Position numbers and translations under genes: made by a program
In this document: positions 1-11,799 of the stretch, one piece after another
Layout of the letters: the number at the start of each line of letters is the position of its first letter
Numbering within the stretch: the first letter of the stretch is position 1
NCBI GenBank assembly: GCA_001586965.3
Contig: LUCW03001730.1
Location: 1 to 41,901 of the forward strand
Direction of reading: 5' to 3'
Length of the DNA: 41,901 nucleotides
From: Sphaeroforma sirkka
Lineage: Eukaryota > Opisthokonta > Ichthyosporea > Ichthyophonida
The notes under the pieces: generated by a model
Seen by the model: the letters and a program-made list of their open reading frames with translations, nothing else
Database searches by the model: none
What the model was told of the DNA's origin: nothing

Positions 1-559
1 ATGACTTATCAGTAAGTACAATGTGCCTATATGTACGAGTTCAAGACTCATGTTGTACTCTATGTCGTTTAGTATTTGGTCAGTAACCATTTCCGATGTA
101 GGCGCCTTACGTTTATTATTTGGTAAGGTAATAGCCAAAGGCTGTTCTTCATTAGTAAGTAAGTTTGAACAATTTTTTTCTGCACTGTTGGTAAGCAGAT
201 CAGAAAGTTTAGTCACGTAGGAAGTAGGTGGCAAATAGGGAATTTCAGATCCGTCAGGGGTTTGTAGTCACCTGAGGAAACCCTTTTCGTTTATCTCGTG
301 TGTTCTTATGTAAACGCTTATTCCATTTCTTATTAAAGATACGAAGAAAGTCGCGAGATTCACGAAATGCATCGGAGGTTAGCCAAGCTACTGTCCATCC
401 ATGAAACGGGTCTTGTAGTAAGTGTAACCGTCTTCGGATGTTTTGTCAATTATATCTTTGACTTGTGACTCCATAACTGGTACATCAGAATCAAATGAGC
501 GAGCGAATGAGAGTTCGGAGGTAGGGATACGGTGAGTGCCTAGATTGGTTGCGCTAGTA

Positions 560-1520
560 CCATCAATGTTATTCACTTCGTAAGTATCACTCTTCTCATC
601 ATGGTAGGAAATAACAAAAGGTCCTATCGTCTTAGAAGAGTTCGGTAACGTTGGCGTTTCGATTTATAATGTTAACGTAATCGCCGACTTTGAACTGAAC
701 AATGTTCTTAGTGTTATTCCATCGGTCATACGCTTTAAGTAGGACGCGATTCTTGTGCTCAGTAAACAGGGGTAAACAACGTTCTGCATATGCTCGATCT
801 TTTGTAGCCACGGGGTAGCGTGTTTCTCAGGCGCAGTTTTATCAAACGTTGCTTGTAATTCACTATAGCGGCCAAAGAAATAGTGAAACGGGGTGTTCCA
901 GTTTGAGGATTCATGCAGTTATTCATTTGAGTCTGAACCCATTTCAAATGATAAGGCCACATATCCTCAACGTCGTCTAGTGCGGTACGCAAGAGTTTCT
1001 TAAGTTCTCTATGACGTGTCTCATTTGCACCCTGCGTTTGAGGTTTGTAAGGAACACCACGCCTATGGGTCATGCCTGATACAGTATAAGTGCCTCCATT
1101 ACGTCGGTACAAAACTCACTACCGTTATCAGAACATAGTACTCGGGGAAACCGAAGTCATTAAAGACGTGATAGCATAATTCTGCCACTGTTTGTGGACG
1201 TTTGTTCGGTATTGCATAAAGCAAGTTATAGCCCGAAGCCACACATAAGAAATGACAGATATATACATCGCCAGTATGCTTGGATCGCGGGAGTTTAACC
1301 AAATCGACTATGACTCGGCGCATCGGTTGGTCTTCTGTCACACTTTTAGGGGTGCCCAACCGTATCGCTTGATCTGGTTCTTTTCACAATCAGTACAGCG
1401 TCGGTATACTTCACGTATGGTTTCTTTCAGCGCCGGGTGATCAAGCCCTGCACGAATAGCCATTTTATAAGTATGCTCATATGCTCGATGCGTTAAATTA
1501 TGTATAATTTTAACTCTACT
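560..1520 (-). pseudogene. integrase region of copy A
   Basis: An N-terminal zinc-binding segment with His and Cys spacing of the HHCC type (YEHTYKMAIRAGLDHPAL...CTDC; clearest in copy B) is followed by a core with VIVDLVKLP, which holds the first catalytic Asp, and by TQGANETRHRELKKLL, which holds the Glu region. A C-terminal part has VGDYVNIINRN, similar to the GPY/F-type end of Ty3 integrases. No chromodomain was recognised. Integrase would join element DNA to the host chromosome. Fossil, broken. Confidence 0.85.
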
Positions 1521-2039
1521 TTTCGAGCTCCTCTAAGTCAGTCAGATTCTGCGTAACGCTGGCTGGATGAACCATAGTCCTGTTGGAAAGGGCAACCTCA
1601 GTATCAGGAGGGGTAGAGTCCTGAGATACATAATTGACAACATTGGATTGTTGAAGTATCTTCTTCAGTTGTTTCGCAACTCCTGGCTGTTCTTTAAGCA
1701 GCGCTTTAAGTAGTTGAGTGCGAGCTTCAGGTTCTCTTAGAGTTTTGAGTCTTTGATCCATGGCCTTAGCTAGTTCCATGTTTTTTACGATCTAATGCCG
1801 TTTCAATCGGCATTACCTCGACTACAATCTTGTTGGGTGCATGTGTTGTACGAGTCTTGAGCTTTTGTTCAAACTCTTTAGACTCCTCTAGTTTAGCTAA
1901 GAATTCGGTTGAGGGTTTCCACTTAGTGGTACCTGCAGGACCGATGCGACAAACAATGGTGTGTTTCCAAGGCGTCTTCTTAATAGAATAGGATCCTGAT
2001 ACAAGAACGTGTCGGTTTCACGGTCGACATAAATAGGTT

Positions 2040-2330
2040 CGTCTTGAATCATATTAATTAAATCACGTATCCATGGGTCGGAGTTACGTAAGGGACAACA
2101 CAGCGTAATGGTAGATTTAGTAATATTAACATAATTTAACAACTGTGCGATAAGTTGACAAGGTGGGTTAGCCACGCATTATGCTTTGATAAGTCAAGCT
2201 GAAATGCATCACCTTTAGGATGAGTCAACGACCTATATTCAGAAACCTGTTTGTTATGTTCTGCGGCGAACATATCAACAGTAAATGGACCCCATCGTGA
2301 TTGAGCGAGGTTAAACCATTTCTTATTTAG
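2040..2330 (-). pseudogene. Dam-type N6-adenine methyltransferase-like domain in pol, copy A
   Basis: Directly after RNase H lies a domain with a WGPFTVDMFAAEHN segment, a GDAFQLDLS segment, an N-P-P motif preceded by Trp-Ala, and an ITLCCPLRNSDPWIRDL segment. This series matches the plan of phage-type Dam methyltransferases (Pfam DNA N-6-adenine-methyltransferase family: FTxDxxA, Asn, DGL, W...NPP) and the MT domain of DIRS retrotransposons. It is not a usual part of Ty3/gypsy pol. The same domain is seen in copies B, C and E. Assignment is by motif only. A divergent second RNase H would be the main alternative, but it does not explain the NPP motif. Confidence 0.65.
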
Positions 2331-2336
2331 CATCAA

Positions 2337-4180
2337 TCGGTTGCTAATAACTCTTTGACTGTTTTCTGGTAGTCGGGCACAAGTCGAGAGAGCATGTCAG
2401 GAAGATGGTTATGTATTCCTGGAATGTGTGTTATATTAAAAGCGAACTTGGCAATAATGTCATGCCAGCGGCTCACCAACTGTGAATCAGGGTTCATATC
2501 TTTTAAGTATGTTAAAGACTTTTGATCACAGGCGACAGTAAAGTAACTTCCATAAAGGTAGTCTTTAAACTGTCTTAGCGCAGTAACTATAGCAAGGAGC
2601 TCTTGTTTAACGGTAGGGTAATTCCGTTGACTCTTATTATAACTCTTGCTAAAGAATTGTATGTAGCGCGGTTTACCATTTATCGTTTGGTAAAGCACTC
2701 CACCTACCGCTCGATCTGAAGCGTCGGTTGCTACTTGGAATGGGACACCATCCACAGGGTACTGCATGATGGGTGCGTCCATTACTTTACTTTTGACTAG
2801 TTTAAATGCATCATCACATTCTTTAGTCAAAGCTTTCCCAAAGGTCCTTTGTGCAGCCGTAGGTGACTGAAAGGCTTTAAGTAATGAGAAAGATGCGGTA
2901 CCGAATCCGAGAAGAAGTTAACAAACCCACACACAGAGTTCACATCTCTTCCAGTAATTGGTGTTGATAAATCCAACAGAAACTGTTTCTTGCCAGGATC
3001 AATTTCTACCCCTGCTGCAGATACTTTGTAGCCAAGTAAGTGTATAGTATCTTTAGCAAAAGAACACTTGTCTTCGTTAATCTTAAGTTTAGCATGATTA
3101 AGTCGCTTTAAGACTTCTTTAACGAGTTTAGCATGTTCATGTGCTGTCTTTGTAAAGATAACTATATCATCTAAATAGACTGATACGTTATACGACAGGT
3201 CCGCAAATAGTTCCATCATAACTTGTTGGAAGAAAGAAGGTAACATGTGTAAGCCTTCAGGTGCACCTTTAAACTGGTACTTCTTACCTTGCCAAGTAAA
3301 GGAAAAGTATTTCCTATGAGGCTCATATATCTGTAGTTGATGGAATGCAGCTTTTAAGTCTATCTTGGAAAGATAGTCGCACCCTCCATTTTGCGTAGTA
3401 TCTCGCTTATCTTAGGTAAGGGAAAACTATGTTGCGGAATTAGTTTGTTGATTGGCGACAGGTCTAGTACTACTCTTGTTTTACTAAACGTTCCATCAGA
3501 TTTATATTGATCGACCGCTAAGAGAGCTAAGTTAACTGGGGTTGCATCATAATTGATTTCAATTAGACCCTGTTTTAACCAATCTTCGATTTGGGTTTTG
3601 ACAACGTCTTTGTGTCTCCAACTCACGTAGTTATGTGAAGGACACTTTAACTTAGAGAAGTCGACGTTTGTTAAGTCAAGTCTAACGTACCCATTAGAGA
3701 ACTTAAACATACACCAGTCAGTTATTGCAATCTTCCTGTTTTGTATAATTAAGTCCATAATTATATCGGTGAAGTGCGGAATCATATCCTTTGCTTCACC
3801 TTCCGGAGGTTTAGGTATCTTTAACATATTATCATCTGACTGATCTTTATTCGGGTCTAGCCCATTAGGCAGACCAGTGAGTGTTATACCTAAACTGAGA
3901 AGATCAGTCATACCTATAATTAAATCGTATTTCTGAGACATGTCAGTAACGATTAGGTGAGTCTTCACTTCTCTTCTATCTGACAGCATTATGTGTGCAT
4001 AGTCAATGGCTTGTTCGCAAGTAGTAACTTTGCCATTTCCCAAGATTAAATCAGTTGTTTCGTTATGGACAGCCATATCTGTAGCGTAGGCTACTCGGCA
4101 TGAGATAGCAGAGACTTCAGCCCCTGGATCAAATAGTGCCATAACTTTTTTTTTCTCCATTTACGAAAACTGTTTGAAAG
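2337..4180 (-). pseudogene. pol region of copy A: protease, reverse transcriptase, RNase H
   Basis: The aspartic protease is seen as a DPGAEVSAIS active-site segment (near 4120-4147) and a downstream YDLIIGMTDL segment. The reverse transcriptase shows the VVLDLSPINKLI and FPLPKI segments and the catalytic YLDD box at 3166-3177. RNase H follows with TDASDRAVGG, ACDQKSLTYL and the HIPGIHNHLPDMLSRL end that is typical of Ty3/gypsy. These domains copy element RNA to DNA inside particles. The region is a fossil with several breaks. Confidence 0.9.
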
Positions 4181-4254
4181 ATACGTTCATCTCCTTTGGT
4201 ATAGATTTTATTGAACATTTTCTCATAATCTTGCTCTAGTGCGCACATATGGTA

Positions 4255-6294
4255 CTGTCGGTGCTTAACTTGGACGTCTGGTAAGTCCTTGCAATCCTCT
4301 TTGTGCCAACCGTTAGTACCCTTGCAAGTAGCACACTCTTTCATATAGTGTCCAAATCTGGCTTGCCTGGTGCACACTTAACAGGGTCGTGTCTACCATT
4401 CCACTTGCCATTACGTTTTGTGAGGTTGTAACCACACTTCTTGCAAGGCGCTCTCACCTTCTTATCACCTTTCGGTTCGGTAGAAGTAGAGCCAGTACCC
4501 CCCCTCAGTAGTAGTGCGAGGTTTCTTAGTACTACGCGCAGTATTAGTCTCTACTGCGTTTCGCTTAGTGGGCTGGGTGTAGCTCGTGGTACTAAGTACT
4601 CTAGTAGAGGAATTGGTATGCTTGTGTACTATCTTCTCAAAGACAGACCAAGGCATAGATCGCAAATCACCATAGGCGATGATGTCATCATTGACTTTCT
4701 TAAAGAGGTTAGCTCCCAGAGTCTCCATCATCTGACAAATTAATAAATATTCGCCAGTATAGGTACGACCACCCATCCAGTATTCATATGTGTCATATGA
4801 GCTAGAGCACCTCGAATAGTGGTATCGTTCGCAAAGAACTTGCGAGACTCTAGAAGTTCACGGTCACGTGCATCTTCAAAAAAGGTGTTAAGTATATTAT
4901 CACGCAACTGGTGCCAGGGTAGGGCTTTCCAGTTGGGCTCATGAAACCTTCAAGATAGTTCGCCATTCACCTGGCTCACAGAAATGAATAAAGGCATTCA
5001 TCATCTGCTTATCCCTAAGGCTGGCAGACTCCTTAAGTTGGTCGAAGGCCTTCAGTGTCTCCACTGTACTCTCATTAGTAGAGAAATCGACCTCAGCCTG
5101 CGCGTTACCTAGCTGCTTTATAAAGCTTGGTTCTAAGTGTTCACGAGGCTCATGCTCAGTGCTACGGGCTGCTAGTGCCAAGATGGTGTCTATTTCCTTT
5201 CTCTTGTTATCGATTAGATAGCGAATGTTATCCGCTTTCCTATCGTCAAGGTCAGAGTCATTCAATAGACGGTCCTCAAGGACTTGCATACCAGAGCGTA
5301 ATAGCCTGAGACGAGTATGTCTGGTTCTCACTTCCTCATCCTCAGGATTAGAGCGGGAACTCTCTAACGAGGTACTGGTGTAGCGATTGCCAAAATCGTG
5401 ATTACCAGGGTTTAGTTGGCAAATGAGGGTCGATATTACGAGGATGGTAAGCCTCATCGAGTTCCATACGATCATATCCTCTGACAGGGTTAGGTTTGTC
5501 AAGAGGATGGTCGATGGTAGCATCAGAGCTATAGAGATTAAATTTTGAAATATTATCTCTCTCGCCAGTGGTAACTGGCTTAGTGGTAAACATACTGGCT
5601 GGTAAACCAGTAGGTCTCGGGTTCGAAACCCGGCCCGAATTTTTTTCTTCTTCGGTATAGGAAGAATATCAGCCAAGTGGGACACGATAGAGGGGTCCAC
5701 AACTGCTGCTGCCGCTAGCTCCTTCAAGAGCGCTTCAGTGCGGTTCAATTGGCGTCGAGATTGAGAGGATCCAACCACTCGTTGTCGAGTTATGGCGTCC
5801 TCAGCTTCGGCCCCAAGATTTGAGCTGAATGGAATGGCTTCTCCATCGATGGCGAAACCGAAATTTTCGGACAGGTCCAATACTTCCTTTTCACTCCGGA
5901 TTTGTGCTGGAGTGTCCTTTAGATGTGGAGTTATAATGCCCCCCCGACATTCGTATCCACGAATTTTCCAGCCTTTCGACGTTTATCCCCAATATTTGAC
6001 GGCACGTGGTCAGGGGGGGCAAGCTGGGGTCCTGAGCTTCACTCCTAGGTGATACACGGACGCTGGCGAGCCTTTCCGCGGTAGTAGATACCTCTTCTTC
6101 CAAGGCTTTAGGATCCGACGAGTCATCCTCAGAATAATCCTCTGTACCAACCTCAGAATTTGCTTCCCCAACAGTATCCTCGGCAGGCTCAACTCCAGAC
6201 AGGCTAGGTGTTTCCACAGGGACCCAGGAACCTCGGCAGGCTTAGCAGGCTTAGAGCTAGCGGCTCCCTTGCCTTTAGAAGTACCCTTAGCCAT
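4255..6294 (-). pseudogene. gag region of copy A
   Basis: The first ATG after the LTR (6292-6294) opens an acidic and Ser/Pro/Lys-rich N-terminus (MAKGTSKGKG...). Next comes a region rich in Asp and Glu, then a helical capsid-like part of about 300 residues, and a basic C-terminus near 4260-4450. That C-terminus has two Cys clusters: CKKCGYN... and a CATCKGTNGWHKEDC knuckle with CX2CX6HX3C spacing, expected of a nucleocapsid RNA-binding domain. Gag would form the particle that packages element RNA. The region is broken and is annotated as a fossil. A tRNA-like sequence lies inside it on the opposite strand (5569-5646). Confidence 0.8.
5569..5646 (+). other. tRNA-like sequence with pol III A and B boxes, antisense in gag (copy A)
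   Basis: TGGCTTAGTGG at 5576-5586 fits the pol III A box. GGTTCGAAACC at 5620-5630 is a perfect B box at tRNA-like spacing. Around it a 5-bp T-stem (TCGGG/CCCGG) and an anticodon-like hairpin (TACTGG/CCAGTA) can be drawn. A run of seven T (5640-5646) follows at once, as a pol III terminator would. The acceptor stem does not pair, so a working tRNA is unlikely. Read on the gag strand it gives the FRTRDLLVYQPV type of peptide often produced by translated tRNA genes. It may be a captured tRNA or the head of a tRNA-derived SINE. Confidence 0.6.
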
Positions 6295-6374
6295 AGTATT
6301 TGCTGGATAGTAAATCGATGTCAGACAGTCTAGAAGCAGTACACTACTGTAACTACTAAATAACTGAAAAAATA

Positions 6375-6976
6375 TGTAAACTTCGATGGAAATTACTAGG
6401 TTCCAAACTATATTAAACTAAAATACAATTTAGTCAGTTAGGATTTAGCAGTGGTAGCTTGTGTAAGAATGATCGGGACTGCCTCTTGTTAAGAGCCTAA
6501 ATATCCTCGATCACACAGGGCGTACCTCTAGCTGTTCTTTATTGAATAATTTTCACTAGAAGTACTAAGTGTTCATGATCACTTGCCTAATTTGTAAATA
6601 GACATAATAACGTAAGTCACGTTAATACATTAGCTGATATAAATAAAGTTCCATCTGAAGAAAAGTTAAAAAAAAAAAAAAGACTTATTGGATTTTGGAG
6701 ATTGGCGGGAGGACCAAAATGTATAAGTAGTAGTAGTTCGGAGATTATAAAATTTAGTTTATAATATCCTACATCTACTAATGTCTCAAATAGGTCCAAG
6801 TAGATGAGTCATACCAAATACTCAGGCTATTGGAGCCATCAAAGTGAATTTAGAACACTTTGGACATATTGGAAAAAAAAGAGCTTGTACTAAATTATTT
6901 AAAATGCAAATAAAAACCAATGTATTATCTCAATTGATCTTGATATTTTAGACTGACCGGAGGCCGTATTTCTACA
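6375..6976 (-). repeat. 5' LTR of copy A
   Basis: A 602-bp LTR. In element orientation it begins TGTAGAAATACGGCC and ends in GAAGTTTACA, so it has TG...CA termini and a 4-bp terminal TGTA/TACA inverted repeat. A poly(A) signal, AATAAA in element sense, lies at 6538-6543. Single-base variants shared with the LTR at 16159-16753, but not with those at 9061 and 18829, define an 'upstream' LTR type. Confidence 0.92.
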
Positions 6977-9060
6977 TCTCAAACTTCACATTTCTAACAA
7001 TAGACCACTCCAATTGCGATATCTCAGCTAGGTAAAATGTCCTAGGCTGAGGGAAGTGCATTGAGTCGATATTTGTGCTTTGCTTTTCTTCACTAGACTC
7101 AAATTGAATTTGTGTGTTTTTCTCACACACGGGGTCCTGGTATTAGCTATCGGTTATACCACTATACTTCTGTTGATTCTATCATCGGAAATATTGGATC
7201 CGGACCCAAAATTCAGTATTCGATAATTTATGGTTTTGCGATTTGGATCAGTATTTTTTTTATAAACTGGCACATAGGTGTGACAGTCCCCGACTTTGCG
7301 CTTATGAGCTTGTGTAGTGGTGGAAAGTGACATCATATGACACTACGATTTCGTGAGGTTGGATGCTTTAGTACAGGGAAAAACTTGTTCCTTAGGGGTT
7401 TTATACGAAATACAGGGAAAAACTTGTTCCTTAGGGGTTTAATATGAAAACCTGCCACCGTCATCTACTCTTACGTACTATCTACCTTATTTGGCGGCTT
7501 ATTATATCTAATTCTAAACCACGTTCAGGAGTCTGCCTTGACCTGTGCTCGAGTTTGTATCAACTTGGCTCGAGAACACGCTTCACAACGTTGATTCCTA
7601 AACCGAGGCTTCGGTCCTTATCCCTCTGGTATGTGGGCAGAGCATGCTATAAGGTAAGAGGTGGGATTTCTTCTCGTGCTAATAAAACTCAGTTAAGTCT
7701 TTTATTCAGTTCACATTGATATAGCAAACCATTACAAGGTCCTCTTCCTGGAAGTGTATGTACGGCTGTTGGTATTTGCGGCCGTGATGGTGCGCGCTTC
7801 TTCTTTTTTGAATATTGCGCCACATCAGGGCCTGTCTGTGGTCTGATCGACACTTACAGATTTTTCGGTCTCATTTTCCATGACACTGTTGTGCTCGGTG
7901 CATTCACTGACGTATTACAATCCATTAAGTGATTTTGTCTGCGTCCAAAGTACACATTGTATCGAGGGATGACTTGTCGCACATGATTTAGTGCGTATTG
8001 CAATGGTTGCCGCTGGTTTGTCCATCACTTTTGGCTTGAGTATGGCATATGATGTGTGAATGTCAGCCTCTATTCGAGTATAGCAAAGAAACCTATGATA
8101 TCTACATAAATCTCATAGCCGTGAAACCCAGCTGATATATATCGTAACGGGCGATAGTCCTATATTTGAGACATGGAACATATCCTGGATGTATCTGCAT
8201 ACATGTATGCTCTTACTACGTGACCATACGTGTGTCGCTAGGTTCATGGTTGAATTGCTCTATAGTTTCTTCAATTGTATAGTGCGTATAGTTCTTGAGT
8301 CACAATGTACGGTATTACATACGGTATTACGCTATGATGGCAGCTCTATCATCGTATGTGACCGTGTCTAGCTCTGCTGAACCGTCGGTGGCTTGTACCG
8401 CTGAAACTTCTTTGGCTGCGTGTGCTAGTTTTGTCCTGTATTGGCGATTAACGCGATATTCTACGGGGTTTTCTGTAAGCTGTGGTGCCTTCATTCAGGA
8501 AAGTGTTGATATTTTTCCATCAGCATTGGATCGATCTCTAGTAGTGTCAAGATTTTTGAACCATTTTACATTCGGATAGTATGGTACACATACTGAGATG
8601 CCTGTGGCTTCCGCCATGACTTTGTCGAGAACTTCTGGAATTGATTTCTAGGGAGGCTTCACCCATACATTTATTCATCCGCTCACTTTTGAATTATTGC
8701 ATGTGTAAAACTTTGATAGCATTATGTGCTGCCGCAAATAATTCGATTGTAAATTTCGTCCTAAGTTCCACTTTTTTATAGAGTCGTCGATGTAGTTTCC
8801 AGTCGATAGCTGAGTCGAGCACCTTCAAAGCAATCAGACATTTTTCTTTCTGAATAGTTTATATCCCATACCTATGTTGAACCTGTGCTACTTGTGTATC
8901 GGATTGTGCTAGTTGGATCTATCCTAGTTGCGCTTTGACAGGCAGGTATACCTCTAGCCGCCAATCTCAAAATCTAATGTTCTTTATTTTTTTTCAATAA
9001 TTTTCAACTATTAACTTGACTTACGTTATTAATCTGTCTACAAATTAGGCAAGTGGTCAT
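6977..9060. other. spacer between LTRs, first copy (no confident gene)
   Basis: A 2,084-bp segment between two LTRs that lie in the same orientation. It is repeated almost unchanged at 16754-18828. It has no LTR-element polypurine tract or primer site at its edges. Several short open stretches on the minus strand between about 7850 and 8900 have a protein-like composition and look like remains of a coding region I cannot name. A 39-bp tandem duplication lies at 7372-7449. The last 100 bp (about 8958-9060) is an LTR fragment in opposite orientation to its neighbours. Confidence 0.75.
7372..7449. repeat. 39-bp tandem duplication in spacer
   Basis: Two adjacent copies, 7372-7410 and 7411-7449, start TACAGGGAAAAACTTGTTCC and differ at only a few bases. 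The same pair occurs in the second spacer at 17147-17224, so it predates duplication of the whole unit. Confidence 0.9.
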
Positions 9061-9636
9061 TGTAAACTTCGATGGAAATTACTAGGTTTCAAACTATATT
9101 AAACTAAAATACAATTTAGTCAGTTAGGATTTAAATTGTGTAAGAATGAGGGACTGCCTCTTGTTAAGAGCCTAAATATCTCGATCACACAGGGCGTACC
9201 TCTAGCTGTTCTTTATTGAATAATTTTCACTAGAAGTACTAAATGTTCATGACCACTGCCTAATTTGTAAATAGACATAATAACGTAAGTCACGTTAATC
9301 ATTAGCTGATATAAATAAAGTTCCATCTGAAGAAAAAAAAAAAAAAAAGACTTACTGGATTTTGGAGATTGGCGGGAGGACCAAAATCAATAAGTAGTAG
9401 TTCGGAGATTATAAAATTTAGTTTATAATATCCTACATCTACTAATGTCTCAAATAGGTCCAAGTAGATGAGTCATACCAAATACTCAGGCTATTGGAGC
9501 CATCAAAGTGAATTTAGAACACTTTGGAAATATTGGAAAAGAGCTTGTACTAAATTATTTAAAATACAAATAAAAACCAATGTATTATCTCAATTGATCT
9601 TGATATTTTAGACTGACCGGAGGCCGTATTTCTACA
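9061..9636 (-). repeat. 3' LTR of copy B
   Basis: 576 bp with the same termini as the other LTRs. A poly(A) signal in element sense lies at 9212-9217. It shares variants with the LTR at 18829-19423 and differs from the 5' LTR of the same element at several substituted sites. Confidence 0.93.
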
Positions 9637-9650
9637 TAGCCCCCCAGTAG
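9637..9650 (-). promoter_or_regulatory. polypurine tract of copy B
   Basis: In element sense the bases CTACTGGGGGGCTA sit directly before the 3' LTR. A G-rich purine run at this place is the usual primer for plus-strand DNA synthesis in LTR elements, and it fixes both the orientation and the LTR boundary. The same tract is found at 19424-19436. Confidence 0.8.
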
Positions 9651-10289
9651 CTTTTAGAACTACGAACGTACGTTAAGATACGATCTAGTTGGTAAAGCGA
9701 AAACCAAAGTAAAAACGGTTTCGGTCATGACTTATCAGTAAGTATGTGCCTATATGTACGAGTTCAAGACTCATGTTGTACTCTATGTCGTTTAGTATTT
9801 GGTCCAGTAACCATTTCCGATGTAGGCGCCTTACGTTTATTATTTGGTAAGGTAATAGCCAAAGGCTGTTCTTCATTAGTAAGTAAGTTTGAACAATTTT
9901 TTCTGCACTGTTGGTAAGCAGATCAGAAAGTTTAGTCACGTAGGAAGGAAGTAGGTGGCAAATAGGGAATTTCAGATCCGTCAGGGTTTGTAGTCACCTG
10001 AGGAAACCCTTTTCGTTTATCTCGTGTGTTCTTATGTAACGCTTATTCCATTTCTTATTAAAGATACGAAGAAAGTCGCGAGATTCACGAAATGCATCGG
10101 AGGTTAGCCAAGCTACTGTCCCATCCATGAAACGGGTCTTGTAGTAAGTGTAACCGTCTTCGGATGTTTTGTCAATCAATTATATCTTTGACTTGTGACT
10201 CCATAACTGGTACATCAGAATCAAATGAGCGAGCGAATGAGAGTTCGGAGGTAGGGATACGGTGAGTGCCTAGATTGGTTGCGCTAGTA

Positions 10290-11260
10290 CCATCAATGTT
10301 ATTCACTTCGTAAGTATCACTCTCTTCTCATCATGGTAGGAAATAACAAAAGGTCCTATCGTCTTAGAAGAGAGTTCGGTAACGTTGGCGTTTCGATTTA
10401 TAATGTTAACGTAATCGCCGACTTTGAACTGAACAATGTTCTTAGTGTTATTCCATCGGTCATACGCTTTAAGTAGGACGCGATTCTTGTGCTCAGTAAA
10501 CAGGGGTAAACAACGTTCTGCATATGCTCTCGATCTTTTGTAGCCACGGGGTAGCGTGTTTCTCGGGCGCAGTTTTATCAAACGTTGCTTGTAATTCACT
10601 ATAGCGGCCAAAAAAATAGTGAAACAGGAGTGTTCCAGTTTGAGGATTCATGCAGTTATTCATTTGAGTCTGAACCCATTTCAAATGATAAGGCCACATA
10701 TCCTCAACGTCGTCTAGTAGTGCGGTACGCAAGAGTTTCTTAAGTTCTCTATGACGTGTCTCATTTGCACCCTGCGTTTGAGGTTTGTAAGGAACACCAC
10801 GCCTATGGGTCATGCCTGATACGAGTATAAGTGCCTCCATTACGTCGGTACAAAACTCACTACCGTTATCAGAACATAGTACTCGGGGAAACCGAAGTCA
10901 TTAAAGACGTGATAGCATAATTCTGCCACTGTTTGTGGACGTTTGTTCGGTATTGCATAAAGCAAGTTATAGCCCGAAGCCACACATAAGAAATGACAGA
11001 TATATACATCGCCAGTATGCTTGGATCGCGGGAGTTTAACCAAATCGACTATGACTCGGCGCATCGGTTGGTCTTCTGTCACACTTTTTTTAGGGGTGCC
11101 CAACCGTATCGCTTGATCTGGTTCTTTTCACAATCAGTACAGCGTCGGTATACTTCACGTATGGTTTCTTTCAGCGCCGGGTGATCAAGCCCTGCACGAA
11201 TAGCCATTTTATAAGTATGCTCATATGCTCGATGCGTTAAATTATGTATAATTTTAACTC
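10290..11260 (-). pseudogene. integrase region of copy B
   Basis: Matches the integrase of copy A: an HHCC zinc-binding segment near 11100-11260 (HPALKETIREVYRRCTDC), the VIVDLVKLP core segment just below 11100, GANETRHRELKKLLRTALL near 10720-10780, and a GPY/F-like C-terminal part near 10300-10480. Fossil, broken. Confidence 0.85.
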
Positions 11261-11799
11261 TACTTTCGAGCTCCTCTAAGTCAGTCAGATTCTGCGTAAC
11301 GCTGGCTGGATGAACCATAGTCCTGTTGGAAAGGGCAACCTCAGTATCAGGAGGGTAGAGTCCTGAGATACATAATTGACAACATTGGATTGTTGAAGTA
11401 TCTTCTTCAGTTGTTTCGCAACTCCTGGCTGTTCTTTAAGCAGCGCTTTAAGTAGTTGAGTGCGAGCTTCAGGTTCTCTTAGAGTTTTGAGTCTTTGATC
11501 CATGGCCTTAGCTAGTTCCATGTTTTTTACGATCTAATGCCGTTTCAATCGGCATTACCTCGACTACAATCTTGTTGGGTGCATGTGTTGTACGAGTCTT
11601 GAGCTTTTGTTCAAACTCTTTAGACTCCTCTAGTTTAGCTAAGAATTCGGTTGAGGGTTTCCACTTAGTGGTACCTGCAGGACCGATGCGACAAACAATG
11701 GTGTGTTTCCAAGGCGTCTTCTTAATAGAATAGGATCCTGATACAAGAACGTGTCGGTTTCACGGTCGACATAAATAGGTTCGTCTTGAATCATATTAA

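Larger units (their letters stand above)
1..6976 (-). mobile_element. Ty3/gypsy-like LTR retroelement, copy A (3' end outside window)
   Basis: A minus-strand LTR retroelement. Reading from high to low coordinates the parts are: 5' LTR 6375-6976, leader 6295-6374, gag about 6294-4255, protease about 4180-3880, reverse transcriptase about 3640-2890, RNase H about 2800-2370, a Dam-methyltransferase-like domain about 2330-2040, and integrase about 1500-560. The order RT-RNase H-integrase and direct LTRs beginning TG and ending CA place it in the Ty3/gypsy group. Alignment with copy B shows that the window opens about 90 bases inside the element's 3' end, so the 3' LTR is not seen. It is a broken copy with about a dozen breaks. 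Its near identity to copy B points to a recent origin or duplication. Confidence 0.93.

Noticed and set aside
2040-2330. Second RNase H domain instead of methyltransferase
   Set aside because: The FTVDMFA and NPP motifs with Asn and GDAF segments fit Dam enzymes. The typical RNase H acidic spacing was not seen.
5569-5646. A functional tRNA gene
   Set aside because: The acceptor stem does not pair and the anticodon-like loop is not standard in copies A and B, so only 'tRNA-like' is supported.
6375-9636. Spacer flanked by two same-orientation LTRs as a small non-autonomous LTR element
   Set aside because: No polypurine tract or primer-like site at its edges, and its right end is an inverted LTR fragment. 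Tandem duplication explains the layout better.
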